Below are positions 1 through 6,487 of a DNA stretch of 7,034 nucleotides, piece after piece. Made by a program: the position numbers and the translations under genes. A model generated the notes under the pieces. That model saw nothing but the letters and a program-made list of their open reading frames with translations, had not been told where the DNA came from and made no database searches. The stretch comes from an uncultured Oscillibacter sp. (GTDB lineage: Bacteria; Bacillota; Clostridia; Oscillospirales; Oscillospiraceae). How positions within the stretch are numbered: the first letter of the stretch is position 1; every line of letters starts with the position of its first letter. The DNA lies in the NCBI RefSeq assembly GCF_910584465.1, contig NZ_CAJUBK010000022.1, positions 31,773 through 38,806 of the forward strand. The letters run 5' to 3'.

Positions 1-2
1 AC

Positions 3-2264
3 GCACAGAAGCAGTTCGCCGCTACGGGGGACGAGGCGGACGCGCTGAGAGCGTCCCTGGCGGGGCAGGAGTATGAGGACTACCGCCGGAAGATGGAGAC
101 CATCAACAAGACCATGAAGGAGACGGAGAAACAGATCCGGAGCGTCAGCGGGGCGGCCAAAGGCTCCGGCGAGGCCATGAAAAACAGCGCGGGAGGCATG
201 GGAGACTTCGGTCAGAAGAGCGGGCTCTCTCTGGCGCAGGAGGGGAGCGCCTGGATGTTCCTGTCCAGGAGCGGGACGGGAAAGATGCTCGGGGAGGCAG
301 TTTCTAACATGGCCGGGACGCTCGTGGGCAGCGCCCTGGGAGACGCCGGAGGGTCCATGGTGAGCAGTATCGGCTCCGGGATTGCCGCCGGTGCGGCGGG
401 CGGAGCTATGTTCGGGCTGCCGGGAGCCGTATTTGGAGGTTTCCTAGGCGGAGTTTCCGGCGCTATCAACGGCGACAATCAAATATACCAGGCCAAGGAC
501 AACGTCTTCAAAGACTACTACCGCAGCCTCTACGAAGACACCAACGCCGCCACGGCGGAACGGCTCTCCAGCGGCACCGCCCTGGCCTCCGGCCGGGAGA
601 CCACGAAGCTGTCCTTCAATACGCTCCTGGGCGACGACAAGAAGGCCGGGGCGTTCCTGGAGCAGGTCCAGGACACCGCCAACACCACGCCCTTCCTCTA
701 CGACGACCTGGTGGGCATCTCCAAGACCATGCTCAGCTTCGGCACGGCGATGGACGACATCATCCCCACCCTGACCAAGGTGGGCGACGCCGGGGCGGCC
801 CTGGGCCTCTCCGCCGGGGACATCGGGACGGTGTCTGCCTACCTGGGCCGGATGCAGTCCAGCGATAAGGCCACGCTGGAATACCTGAACCCCCTGAACG
901 AGCGGGGCTTCTCCGTGTTCCAGTGGCTGGCGGACGACCAGGGCGTCAGCGTGGGGGACGTATACGGCCAGATCTCCAAGGGGGAGCTGTCCGGCAGCTA
1001 TGTCAGCGACGTAATCTTGACCCAGTTCGAGAAGCTGTACGGCGGGATGATGGATATCCAGTCCAAGTCGGCGGAGGGCCTGGACAGCACGCTCCGGGGG
1101 CTGAAGGAGAACGTGGACGCCGCCGGGGGCGGCGCCTACAACGAGGCCCGGAAGGGGGCCAAGGAGGCGGACATCGCCGCCTACGGCGGGTATCTGGGGG
1201 ACCAGCTGGCGGAGCTCTCCGCCATCGGCGGAGAGGTGCAGGCTTATGGAGAGAACCTCCGGGACCAGTACCAGCGGGAGGCCCTGGAGGCGGTGCTGAC
1301 GCGGACCATCGACAGGGAGACCACCGTTTTCTCGGAGGAGCAAACAGCGAAGCTGATCGAACTGTCGGCGCAGTACCGGGAGGCCGAGGAGGCTTACGGC
1401 CACGGCAGCCTGGAGGCCGGGCAGAAGATGCTGGACCTCCGGGAGGATGCGGAGGCCCTGGCCACCGCCGCCTATGAGTCCAGCGGATGGGCCCAGAAGC
1501 AGGTGGACATGCAGATCGAGCAGATCGACGCCATCCGGGATCTGACGAAGACCATGGCCGCCGCCACGGACGCCTGGAGGACGGACAACGCCTTTTCCAA
1601 GGGCAGAGCGGCCGGCTTTTTTGGGGGCGGCTGGGATCTGGCGATGGAGACGGCGGGGCGGTTCGAAACGCCCGGGGCATCTCCCGGGCCGGAAAGCCTG
1701 TCGGACCGGGCGCTCCACTCCGCGGGGGCGTTCGCCTACGGGCTGGAGCGCGTGCCCTATGACGGGTTCCCCGCCCTGCTCCACCAGGGGGAGCGGGTGC
1801 TGACGGCGGCGGGGGCCCGGGAGATGGACCGGGGCATCCTGGCCGGCGCCGCGGCGCTGGGGGCGGATAAGGCGCACCCCCCGGAGGGCCGGGCCCTGGG
1901 CCTCTCTGCCGCCGCGGCCCCTCTGGGCGCGGACAAGCAGTCCTTCCGGAACGAGGGGAACGGCGCGGGCGGTGTACCGGACCGGACCCTCGCGCGGAGC
2001 GCCGCTCCGCTGGAGGAGGCCATATGGGGCCCCCGCAGGATCGAAGATCTCATGGGGAGAGGCGGATGGGACGGCGCGGGCGGAGGACTCGCCGGGGACG
2101 GCGCGGAGCGGGAGCCGGCGGGGCGGGGCGGCGGGGATATCCGCCTCAGCGTGCATGTGGACGCGATCCATGTCCAGGGGGACGCCGACGACGGCCTCGT
2201 GGACGAGATCGCGGAGGCTTTGCTGCAAAAGATCCAGACCGCTGTATTGAGGGGAGGGGGATGA
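3..2264 (+). CDS. Phage tail tape measure protein (5' partial)
   Basis: This protein runs inside the tail tube, sets tail length during assembly and is released with the DNA at ejection. The frame is open from the left edge: 30 codons precede the first in-window ATG (93), so the true start is upstream. About 753 residues are visible. In order they are: a charged helical stretch (about nt 3-180); a Gly-rich hydrophobic stretch with GxxxG steps (about nt 300-473); a region typical of the tape-measure N-terminal domain (about nt 609-1112, with TPFLYDDL, MLSFGTAMDD, a GDAGAALGLS segment and the late GLDSTL motif); a long charged helical region (about nt 1190-1570); the motif RVPYDGFPALLHQGERVLTA (1749-1808), which is common near the C terminus of Firmicutes tape measure proteins; a Gly/Ala/Arg-rich linker (about 1815-2135); and a short C-terminal strand-helix (VHVDAIHVQGD). 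No lysozyme, NlpC/P60 or other peptidase motif is visible. The family call is secure; domain borders are approximate. Confidence 0.93.
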   Translation, partial: AQKQFAATGDEADALRASLAGQEYEDYRRKMETINKTMKETEKQIRSVSGAAKGSGEAMKNSAGGMGDFGQKSGLSLAQEGSAWMFLSRSGTGKMLGEAVSNMAGTLVGSALGDAGGSMVSSIGSGIAAGAAGGAMFGLPGAVFGGFLGGVSGAINGDNQIYQAKDNVFKDYYRSLYEDTNAATAERLSSGTALASGRETTKLSFNTLLGDDKKAGAFLEQVQDTANTTPFLYDDLVGISKTMLSFGTAMDDIIPTLTKVGDAGAALGLSAGDIGTVSAYLGRMQSSDKATLEYLNPLNERGFSVFQWLADDQGVSVGDVYGQISKGELSGSYVSDVILTQFEKLYGGMMDIQSKSAEGLDSTLRGLKENVDAAGGGAYNEARKGAKEADIAAYGGYLGDQLAELSAIGGEVQAYGENLRDQYQREALEAVLTRTIDRETTVFSEEQTAKLIELSAQYREAEEAYGHGSLEAGQKMLDLREDAEALATAAYESSGWAQKQVDMQIEQIDAIRDLTKTMAAATDAWRTDNAFSKGRAAGFFGGGWDLAMETAGRFETPGASPGPESLSDRALHSAGAFAYGLERVPYDGFPALLHQGERVLTAAGAREMDRGILAGAAALGADKAHPPEGRALGLSAAAAPLGADKQSFRNEGNGAGGVPDRTLARSAAPLEEAIWGPRRIEDLMGRGGWDGAGGGLAGDGAEREPAGRGGGDIRLSVHVDAIHVQGDADDGLVDEIAEALLQKIQTAVLRGGG
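300..473 (+). other. Glycine-zipper hydrophobic segment in the tape measure protein
   Basis: About 58 residues contain almost no charge and repeated Gly-x3-Gly spacing. Numbering from the ATG at 93, glycines fall at 75-79-83-87, at 96-100-104-108 and at 111-115-119-123-127. GxxxG series are known to let helices pack closely in membranes. Tape measure proteins of several phages are implicated in forming a channel for DNA through the inner membrane, so this is a plausible membrane-inserting segment. The pattern is seen directly; the role is inferred. Confidence 0.6.
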
Positions 2265-2265
2265 G

Positions 2266-2904
2266 ATGCAGATCGTTTTCCGCCACATCGAGACGAACAC
2301 CGAGCTGATCATGCCGGTGACCCCGCCGGACTTCTATGTGGAAGAGGGCCGGGCGGCGGAGCGCCTGGATATGACCGACACCGGCCAGGTGCACCTCCCC
2401 GGCCTGCGCCAGCTGTTCGACCAGAGGATGGAATTTTTGCTCCCGGCATCGGAGAGGAACTATACCGCCGGAGGCTGGGCGGGGGATCCTTACGCCGTGG
2501 TGGACCGGCTGGCGGGATGGTCCGACAGCGGCGCTGTGCTGCGGTTCATCGTCACGGGCACGCCGGTCAACTACCCGGTGCTGCTGGGGCCCGTGCGCCA
2601 CGGGCAGAAGGACGGCACAGGGGACGTGTACGTCACACTGGAGCTGCGGCGCTACCGGGAGCTGGCGGAGGAGAGCACCGAGATCTGCCCGGACACGGGC
2701 AACTTGGGCCGGGCCGCGCCCCAGGAGGAAAAGGGGGAAGGCTCCTATACGGTGGTCAAGGGCGACACGCTCTGGGGCATCTGCCGGCGGACCTACGGGG
2801 ACGGGAGCCTCGCCTGGAAGCTGGCGAAGGCCAACGGGATCAAGAACGCGGACCTCATCTTCCCGGGCCAGGTGGTGGAGCTGCCGGCCAGGGGGAGGCT
2901 GTGA
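2266..2904 (+). CDS. LysM-domain tail/baseplate protein (XkdP-like)
   Basis: A 212-residue protein expected in the tail tip or hub region, with a peptidoglycan-binding LysM domain that may hold the tip against the cell wall. Residues 1-135 are a mixed alpha/beta domain like the N-terminal part of XkdP-type proteins (PPDFYVEEGR, then VNYPVLLGPV and GDVYVTLELRRYREL). Residues 136-158 are an acidic linker. Residues 160-207 are one LysM domain with the usual features: YTVVKGDTLWGICRRTYGDG, then WKLAKANGIKN and IFPGQVVELP. There is no signal peptide or catalytic motif, as expected for a virion part rather than a secreted lysin. The ATG lies one base after the tape measure stop, behind a purine-rich site (GGGGAGGGGG at 2251-2260), so translation is probably coupled. 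It sits between the tape measure and hub genes, the place of xkdP in PBSX-type operons. Confidence 0.88.
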   Translation: MQIVFRHIETNTELIMPVTPPDFYVEEGRAAERLDMTDTGQVHLPGLRQLFDQRMEFLLPASERNYTAGGWAGDPYAVVDRLAGWSDSGAVLRFIVTGTPVNYPVLLGPVRHGQKDGTGDVYVTLELRRYRELAEESTEICPDTGNLGRAAPQEEKGEGSYTVVKGDTLWGICRRTYGDGSLAWKLAKANGIKNADLIFPGQVVELPARGRL

Positions 2905-2937
2905 AACGGAGGCGCGTCCGGCGCGGACGCATCCGTT
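2905..2937 (+). promoter_or_regulatory. Intergenic hairpin before the hub gene's ribosome binding site
   Basis: An imperfect inverted repeat fills the only sizeable gap between genes in the window. The outer stem pairs AACGGA (2905-2910) with TCCGTT (2932-2937). The inner stem pairs GCGTCCG (2914-2920) with CGGACGC (2924-2930), closing a 3-base GCG loop. A 3-by-1 internal loop lies between them, giving 13 base pairs in all. It begins directly after the LysM gene's TGA and ends directly before the GGGAGG of the next gene. No T-tract follows, so it does not look like an intrinsic terminator. Possible roles are an mRNA processing or stability element, or control of the hub gene's translation. 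The pairing is seen; the function is inferred. Confidence 0.55.
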
Positions 2938-2950
2938 GGGAGGGATCGCG

Positions 2951-3937
2951 ATGGCATACGACGACCTGCTGAAGATCCGCACGTGGTCCGTGGACGGATC
3001 GAAGAGCGAACACATCACCGAAAAGGTCCAGGCGAAGACCTGGAGCGGGAGCTACAGGGACTGCGCCCGGCAGCTGAGCTTTTCCGTCCTCCCGGAGGCC
3101 CTGGCGGAGCTGGGCGGCATGGTGCGGTTATACCTGGGGCCGGACATCCTCTTTTCCGGGCATATCTTTTCCCGGAGCCGGGACAGCCTGGGGAAGACCA
3201 TCGACGGCTCCGCCCTGGACAACGGGCTGTACCTGAAGAAGAACAGCACTTACATCGCCGTACGGGATCAGACGGCGGAGGCCGTCACGGCCCGGCTCTG
3301 TGGGGAGTTCGGCGTGCCCTGCGGGGATCTGGCGGCCACGGGGGTGCCCCTGAGCCGGAACTTCCTGGGGGTGAGCCTGTACCAGATCATCCAGACCATG
3401 TACACACTTGCGGCGGAGCAGACAGGGAAGAAGTATCAGATCCGCTTCCGCTCCGACCGCCTCCAGGTGGTGGAAAAGGCCATCGGGCCGGAGAGCATCC
3501 GCCTGGTGCCGGGGAGCAATCTGATCTCCTGCAAGTCCGCGGAGAGCATCGAGGACATGGTCAACCGCGTGGCGGTCTACGACGACGGGCTCCGCAAGCT
3601 GGCGCAGTACGACAGCCCGGAGGACTATGCCGCCCTGTACGGCCTGATGCAAAAGGCCATCAAGGCCAGCGACCGGGAGGATCCGGAGGCCGCGGCCAGG
3701 GACATCCTGGCGCAGAACGGGATCTCCACGACGATCACCGCGCAATGCCTGGGCAACGTGAAGCTCATCACCGGGAACGCGGTCGTCGTGCATGAGCCGG
3801 TCACCGGCGTGGACGGCCTGTTTTGGATAATGGCGGACAGCCACACTGTCAAGCGCGGGATCTACCAAACGAAGGTGACGCTGGATTTCCGTGACCTGAT
3901 GGATGAGCAGTCCGCCGGGAGCATACCGAAGGAGTGA
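2951..3937 (+). CDS. Baseplate hub protein, XkdQ/YqbQ-like
   Basis: A 328-residue protein of the XkdQ/YqbQ family. These are related in role to the gpD (P2) and gp27 (T4) hub proteins that join the tail tube to the spike. The N-terminal part (about 8-80) is beta-rich with the family-typical WSGSYRDCARQLSFSV and LFSGHIFSR segments. About 85-185 holds the middle domain (GLYLKKNST, then LGVSLYQIIQTMYTLAAEQTGKKYQIRF). About 190-225 carries SNLISCKSAESIEDMVNRVAVYDD, and the C-terminal part (about 240-328) has DPEAAARDILAQNG and ends in a beta domain (FWIMADSHTV, TLDFRDL). I chose the ATG at 2951 because GGGAGG (2938-2943) sits seven bases before it and the protein then begins MAYDDLLKIRTW. The in-frame TTG at 2936 lies inside the hairpin and has no such site. 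There is no hydrolase domain in this hub protein. Confidence 0.9.
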   Translation: MAYDDLLKIRTWSVDGSKSEHITEKVQAKTWSGSYRDCARQLSFSVLPEALAELGGMVRLYLGPDILFSGHIFSRSRDSLGKTIDGSALDNGLYLKKNSTYIAVRDQTAEAVTARLCGEFGVPCGDLAATGVPLSRNFLGVSLYQIIQTMYTLAAEQTGKKYQIRFRSDRLQVVEKAIGPESIRLVPGSNLISCKSAESIEDMVNRVAVYDDGLRKLAQYDSPEDYAALYGLMQKAIKASDREDPEAAARDILAQNGISTTITAQCLGNVKLITGNAVVVHEPVTGVDGLFWIMADSHTVKRGIYQTKVTLDFRDLMDEQSAGSIPKE

Positions 3938-3941
3938 TACG

Positions 3942-4364
3942 ATGCGGGAAGACCCTTACAGCGGGTTCATCCGCCTCATGCAGGAGGCCGGACAGCCCAA
4001 AGGCCCCGTGGGCCCCGTCCATCTGCGGCTGGGGACCGTCCTGTCGGCGGACCCGCTGGCGGTGGACGTGGCGGGGACCACCCAGGAAGCGGGACGGTTC
4101 TACATCTCCCACCGGCTGGTGAAGGAGCACCAGGAGCTGCTCCGGCTGGACTGCAACGGCGTGAAGGAGAAGTTCACCCTGTCGGTCCCCTGCCCCGTCA
4201 GCGCCCACAGCGGCCATCCCGGCTCCAGCGACGGATCGCTGTATACCCCGCACTGCGTGGCGGTCCAGGCGGAGCCGGTGCTGAAGACGGGGGACGAGGT
4301 GCTGCTACTGACGGAGGACGACCAGATATTTTTCGTGATCGATAAGGTGGTGAAAGCGGGATGA
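3942..4364 (+). CDS. DUF2577 family baseplate protein (XkdR-like)
   Basis: A 140-residue protein matching the DUF2577 family, which sits next to the hub gene in PBSX-like operons. It is taken to be a small hub or spike-associated protein; its exact role is not settled. Family features are the start DPYSGFIRLMQEAG, the strand PVHLRLGTVLSADPLAVDVAG, the segment RFYISHRLV, and the end VLKTGDEVLLLTEDDQIFFVIDKVVKAG. The ATG at 3942 is chosen because AAGGAG (3929-3934) lies seven bases upstream and the hub gene stops at 3937; an in-frame ATG at 3903 would overlap the hub gene and add 13 non-family residues. Unusually, residues 84-105 form a loop rich in Cys and His (Cys84, His89, His92, His104, Cys105) that could bind a metal. 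Confidence 0.85.
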   Translation: MREDPYSGFIRLMQEAGQPKGPVGPVHLRLGTVLSADPLAVDVAGTTQEAGRFYISHRLVKEHQELLRLDCNGVKEKFTLSVPCPVSAHSGHPGSSDGSLYTPHCVAVQAEPVLKTGDEVLLLTEDDQIFFVIDKVVKAG

Positions 4365-4783
4365 GCGGCATTTTCCCCATCGTACAGCCGGAGGCGGCGG
4401 AGGCGGAGCCCCCGCGCCTGCCGCTGTGCAGGGAGGCGGCGTGGGACCTTGACAAGGGCACGCCCATCTTCTCCGGCGGGAAGCCCCTGGTGGTCACGGG
4501 GTCGGAGGCGGTGAAGGTGTGGATCTGGAAGGCCCTGATGACCGCCCGAGCCCACCACAGCGTCTATTCCTGGGATTACGGGAACGAAGTGGAGAACCTC
4601 ATCGGGAAGCCCTTCGGCCCGGAGGTGAAGCGGAGCGAGGCCGCGCGGTACGTCCGGGAGGCGCTGCGGATCGATCCCTATATCCGGGCCGTGCGGCAGG
4701 TGGACGTCGATTTTGGATCCGACGGCCTGACCATCTCCTGTGAGGTGGAGACCATTTACGGGGAGGTGAGCGTCCATGTTTGA
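4361..4783 (+). CDS. DUF2634 family baseplate wedge protein (XkdS-like)
   Basis: A 140-residue protein of the DUF2634 family, the Firmicutes counterpart in position and general fold of gp25/W-type baseplate wedge proteins that start sheath assembly. Visible features are a disordered acidic and proline-rich N terminus (about 5-22), WDLDKGTPIFSGGKPLVVTG (28-47), KVWIWKALMTARAHHSVYSW (52-71) with YGNEVENLIGKPF after it, and a helical-to-strand C-terminal half (SEAARYVREALRIDPYI, then VDVDFGSDGLTISCEVETI). The start overlaps the previous stop as ATGA (4361-4364), so translation is probably coupled; only a weak AAGGTGG site (4344-4350) is seen. Family and context agree well. Confidence 0.88.
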   Translation: MSGIFPIVQPEAAEAEPPRLPLCREAAWDLDKGTPIFSGGKPLVVTGSEAVKVWIWKALMTARAHHSVYSWDYGNEVENLIGKPFGPEVKRSEAARYVREALRIDPYIRAVRQVDVDFGSDGLTISCEVETIYGEVSVHV

Positions 4784-5867
4784 GGATATGTCTCCGGCGA
4801 AGATCCGCAGGCGTATCTTGGGCCGCCTGGTGACGGACCTGCAGACGCGGGAGGGGAGCTTCACCAATGACGTCATCGCGGCGGCCGCGGAGGAGATCAG
4901 CGAGTGCTACCACGCATTGGATGCGCTGGTCCCGGCGTTCTACGTGGACGAGACCAGCGGACCGTACATCGACCAACAGGCGGGGACGGTGGGCATCGTC
5001 CGCAAGGAGGGCACGGCGGCCTCCTGCCGGGTGACCTTCACCGGGCAGGACGGCGCATCCATCCCCGCCGGGGCGGCCTACTATACCGCGTCGGGGCTGG
5101 CGTTTTATCTGGAGGGCCCCGTCACGATCCGGGATGGGACCGGGGAGGGGTTCCTCATCGCCGCAGAGGTGGGGGCCGCGTATGATATCGCCGCCGGGGA
5201 GATCGTGACCGCCCTGCGGAACTACAGCGGCGTCAAAGGCTTCGCCAACGAGGCGGCGGAGGGCGGCGTGGACCCGGAGTCGGACGAGGCCCTGCTGGGC
5301 CGGTACTTAGAGCGGATGCGCAGGCCCGCCACGTCGGGGAACCCCTGGCATTATCAGCGTTGGGCCAAGGAGGTGGAGGGGATCGGAGCGGCCAGGGTCA
5401 TCAGCAAATGGGATGGCCCCGGTACGGTGAAGGTCATCGTGGCGGACCAGGCCCTCCAGCCCGCCGCGGCGGCGGCGGTGGCGGACTGCGCGGCCCACAT
5501 CGAGAAGGAACGGCCGGTAGGCCCCGCCGTCACGGTGGAAGCCGCCGGGGCGCGGGAGGTCCGCGTGGAGGCGGAAGTGGTCCTGGATGGGTCCGTCAGC
5601 CGCGGGAGCGTCCGGGCAGCGCTGGAGGAGGCCGTGCGGGAGTACCTCAAGAGCCTCGCCGCCTCCGCCTTCAGCGGGAACGTGGATCTGCAGCTGGAGA
5701 CGCTGGATGCGGGGAGCTATGAGATCTTGTTCAACCGAATCGCCTTTTTGCTGCTGTCCATCCCCGGCGTGCTGGATCATACGGCCCTGATGCTGAACGG
5801 CGGGACGGCAAATCTCACGGTCCCGGCGGGCTCCGTGCCGGTGCTGGAGGAGGTGAGGGTGACATGA
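4776..5867 (+). CDS. Baseplate J / gp47-like protein (XkdT-like)
   Basis: A 363-residue baseplate J-like protein, a core wedge component of contractile tails that transmits the signal for sheath contraction. Its presence is the main evidence that this tail is contractile. The N terminus (1-60) is helical with EGSFTNDVIAAAAEEISECY. Residues 60-150 cover the beta domain with YIDQQAGTVGIVRKEGTAA, SIPAGAAYYTASGLAFYL and AAYDIAAGEI. The family signature follows at about 163-210: GGVDPESDEALLGRYLERM, then SGNPWHYQRWAKEVEGIGAARV. The C-terminal half has VKVIVADQALQPA, alternating strands (EVRVEAEVVLDGS), a helix (REYLKSLA) and IPGVLDHTALMLNGG. The length is normal for the family. A strong GGGAGGTGAG (4761-4770) precedes the ATG, which overlaps the previous gene by eight bases. 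Confidence 0.94.
   Translation: MFEDMSPAKIRRRILGRLVTDLQTREGSFTNDVIAAAAEEISECYHALDALVPAFYVDETSGPYIDQQAGTVGIVRKEGTAASCRVTFTGQDGASIPAGAAYYTASGLAFYLEGPVTIRDGTGEGFLIAAEVGAAYDIAAGEIVTALRNYSGVKGFANEAAEGGVDPESDEALLGRYLERMRRPATSGNPWHYQRWAKEVEGIGAARVISKWDGPGTVKVIVADQALQPAAAAAVADCAAHIEKERPVGPAVTVEAAGAREVRVEAEVVLDGSVSRGSVRAALEEAVREYLKSLAASAFSGNVDLQLETLDAGSYEILFNRIAFLLLSIPGVLDHTALMLNGGTANLTVPAGSVPVLEEVRVT
5848..5856 (+). promoter_or_regulatory. Near-complete Shine-Dalgarno site inside the baseplate J gene
   Basis: AGGAGGTGA pairs fully with the 3' end of Firmicutes-type 16S rRNA and sits seven bases before the ATG at 5864. It is embedded in the last codons of the baseplate J gene (encoding about Glu-Glu-Val-Arg). 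With the ATGA overlap it argues for both strong initiation and translational coupling of the next gene. Confidence 0.7.
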
Positions 5868-6472
5868 GGCCGTTCCTTGGACGCTACCCGGCCTTTTTGC
5901 AAAGGTCCCCGGAGTTCCGGGACCTTCAGCAGGCCCTGGAACCGGAGCTCCTGGAACTGTGGGCGGCCCGAGACAGCGCCTTGGAGCAGCTTTGCGTGGA
6001 GACGGCCTCTTGGGGCCTGCGGTATTGGGAGCAGACCTTGGGGCTCCCGGCGGAGGAGGGGAAGGACCTGGAAGTCCGCCGCAGCCGGGTCCGGTCCAGG
6101 CTCATGGGGGCGGATGTCACGACAGTCTCCCTGTTGGAGAGCGTTGCAGGGATATATGCCAAGCTTCCGGCAAAGGTGGAGGAACATCCGGAGCGGTTCT
6201 GGGTGGATCTTCTTTTCGATGAGGCCGGCGGCATCCCCGGGGATTTGGAAGGGCTGGTGGAGGCGCTGCGGGAGATCATGCCGGCCCACCTGGGCTGGGG
6301 GTTCCGGTTCTCGCTGGAGCTGGAGGGGGATCTGCGCTTGGGCGGGGCGTTCGGGATGCAGATGACGCTTCCCGTCCCGGAGGTCCCGGACAGGATGCTG
6401 TGGCTCAGCACGCTCCGCGCGGGCGGCCTGGCGGCATCGTCGTCCATCCTGCCGGTGCCGGAGCAAATTTAG
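5864..6472 (+). CDS. DUF2313 (YmfQ-like) tail protein, XkdU-like
   Basis: A 202-residue member of the DUF2313/YmfQ group, called gp48-like or XkdU-like, which follows the baseplate J gene and is thought to connect wedge to fibre. Signatures are LGRYPAFLQRSPEF (5-18), a helical bundle (19-45), YWEQTLGLP...DLEVRRSRVRSRLMG (54-82), TTVSLLESVAGIYAK (86-100), and a C-terminal strand region (RFWVDLLFDE, GIPGDLEGLVEALREIMPAHLGWGFRF). The protein then carries a two-copy repeat (157-173 and 184-200, each ending LPVPE). The ATG overlaps the previous stop as ATGA, behind AGGAGGTGA at 5848-5856. The stop is TAG at 6470-6472. Confidence 0.88.
   Translation: MRPFLGRYPAFLQRSPEFRDLQQALEPELLELWAARDSALEQLCVETASWGLRYWEQTLGLPAEEGKDLEVRRSRVRSRLMGADVTTVSLLESVAGIYAKLPAKVEEHPERFWVDLLFDEAGGIPGDLEGLVEALREIMPAHLGWGFRFSLELEGDLRLGGAFGMQMTLPVPEVPDRMLWLSTLRAGGLAASSSILPVPEQI
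6332..6463 (+). repeat. Two-copy LPVPE repeat ending the DUF2313 protein
   Basis: Residues 157-173 (LRLGGAFGMQMTLPVPE) and 184-200 (LRAGGLAASSSILPVPE) share the pattern L-R-x-G-G, seven residues, L-P-V-P-E, with a period of 27 residues. In DNA the copies are 6332-6382 and 6413-6463 and have diverged at many codon positions, so the repeat is not recent. The protein ends two residues after the second copy. Confidence 0.65.
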
Positions 6473-6473
6473 G

Positions 6474-6481
6474 AAGGAGGG
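6474..6481 (+). promoter_or_regulatory. Ribosome binding site deciding a TTG start
   Basis: AAGGAGGG lies six bases before the TTG at 6488 and directly after the DUF2313 stop. It is among the strongest sites in the window and is the reason for calling a TTG start for the fibre gene, which has no ATG near this point. Confidence 0.7.
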
Positions 6482-6487
6482 AACGCA

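Noticed and set aside
444..2312. A 622-codon open frame on the - strand opposite the tape measure gene
   Set aside because: High GC at third codon positions keeps antisense frames open. The product is Arg/Pro/Gly/Leu-rich with no recognisable family, while the + strand frame has clear tape measure motifs.
2905..2945. Intrinsic transcription terminator
   Set aside because: The stem is strong but no run of T follows, and the downstream genes belong to the same module.
2936..2950. In-frame TTG as the hub gene start
   Set aside because: It lies in the hairpin and its first codons contain the ribosome binding site itself. The ATG at 2951 has ideal spacing.
2983..3795. A 270-codon open frame on the + strand inside the hub gene
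   Set aside because: It is a shifted-frame shadow of the hub gene, rich in Gly, Arg and Pro, with no family resemblance.
3903..3941. Upstream ATG as the DUF2577 gene start
   Set aside because: It would overlap the hub gene by 35 bases and add residues unlike the family, while ATG 3942 has AAGGAG at the right distance.
5461..5490. Short GCG-type trinucleotide run as a slippage or phase-variation site
   Set aside because: It simply encodes an alanine-rich helix in the baseplate J protein, is interrupted, and a change by whole triplets would not switch the gene off.
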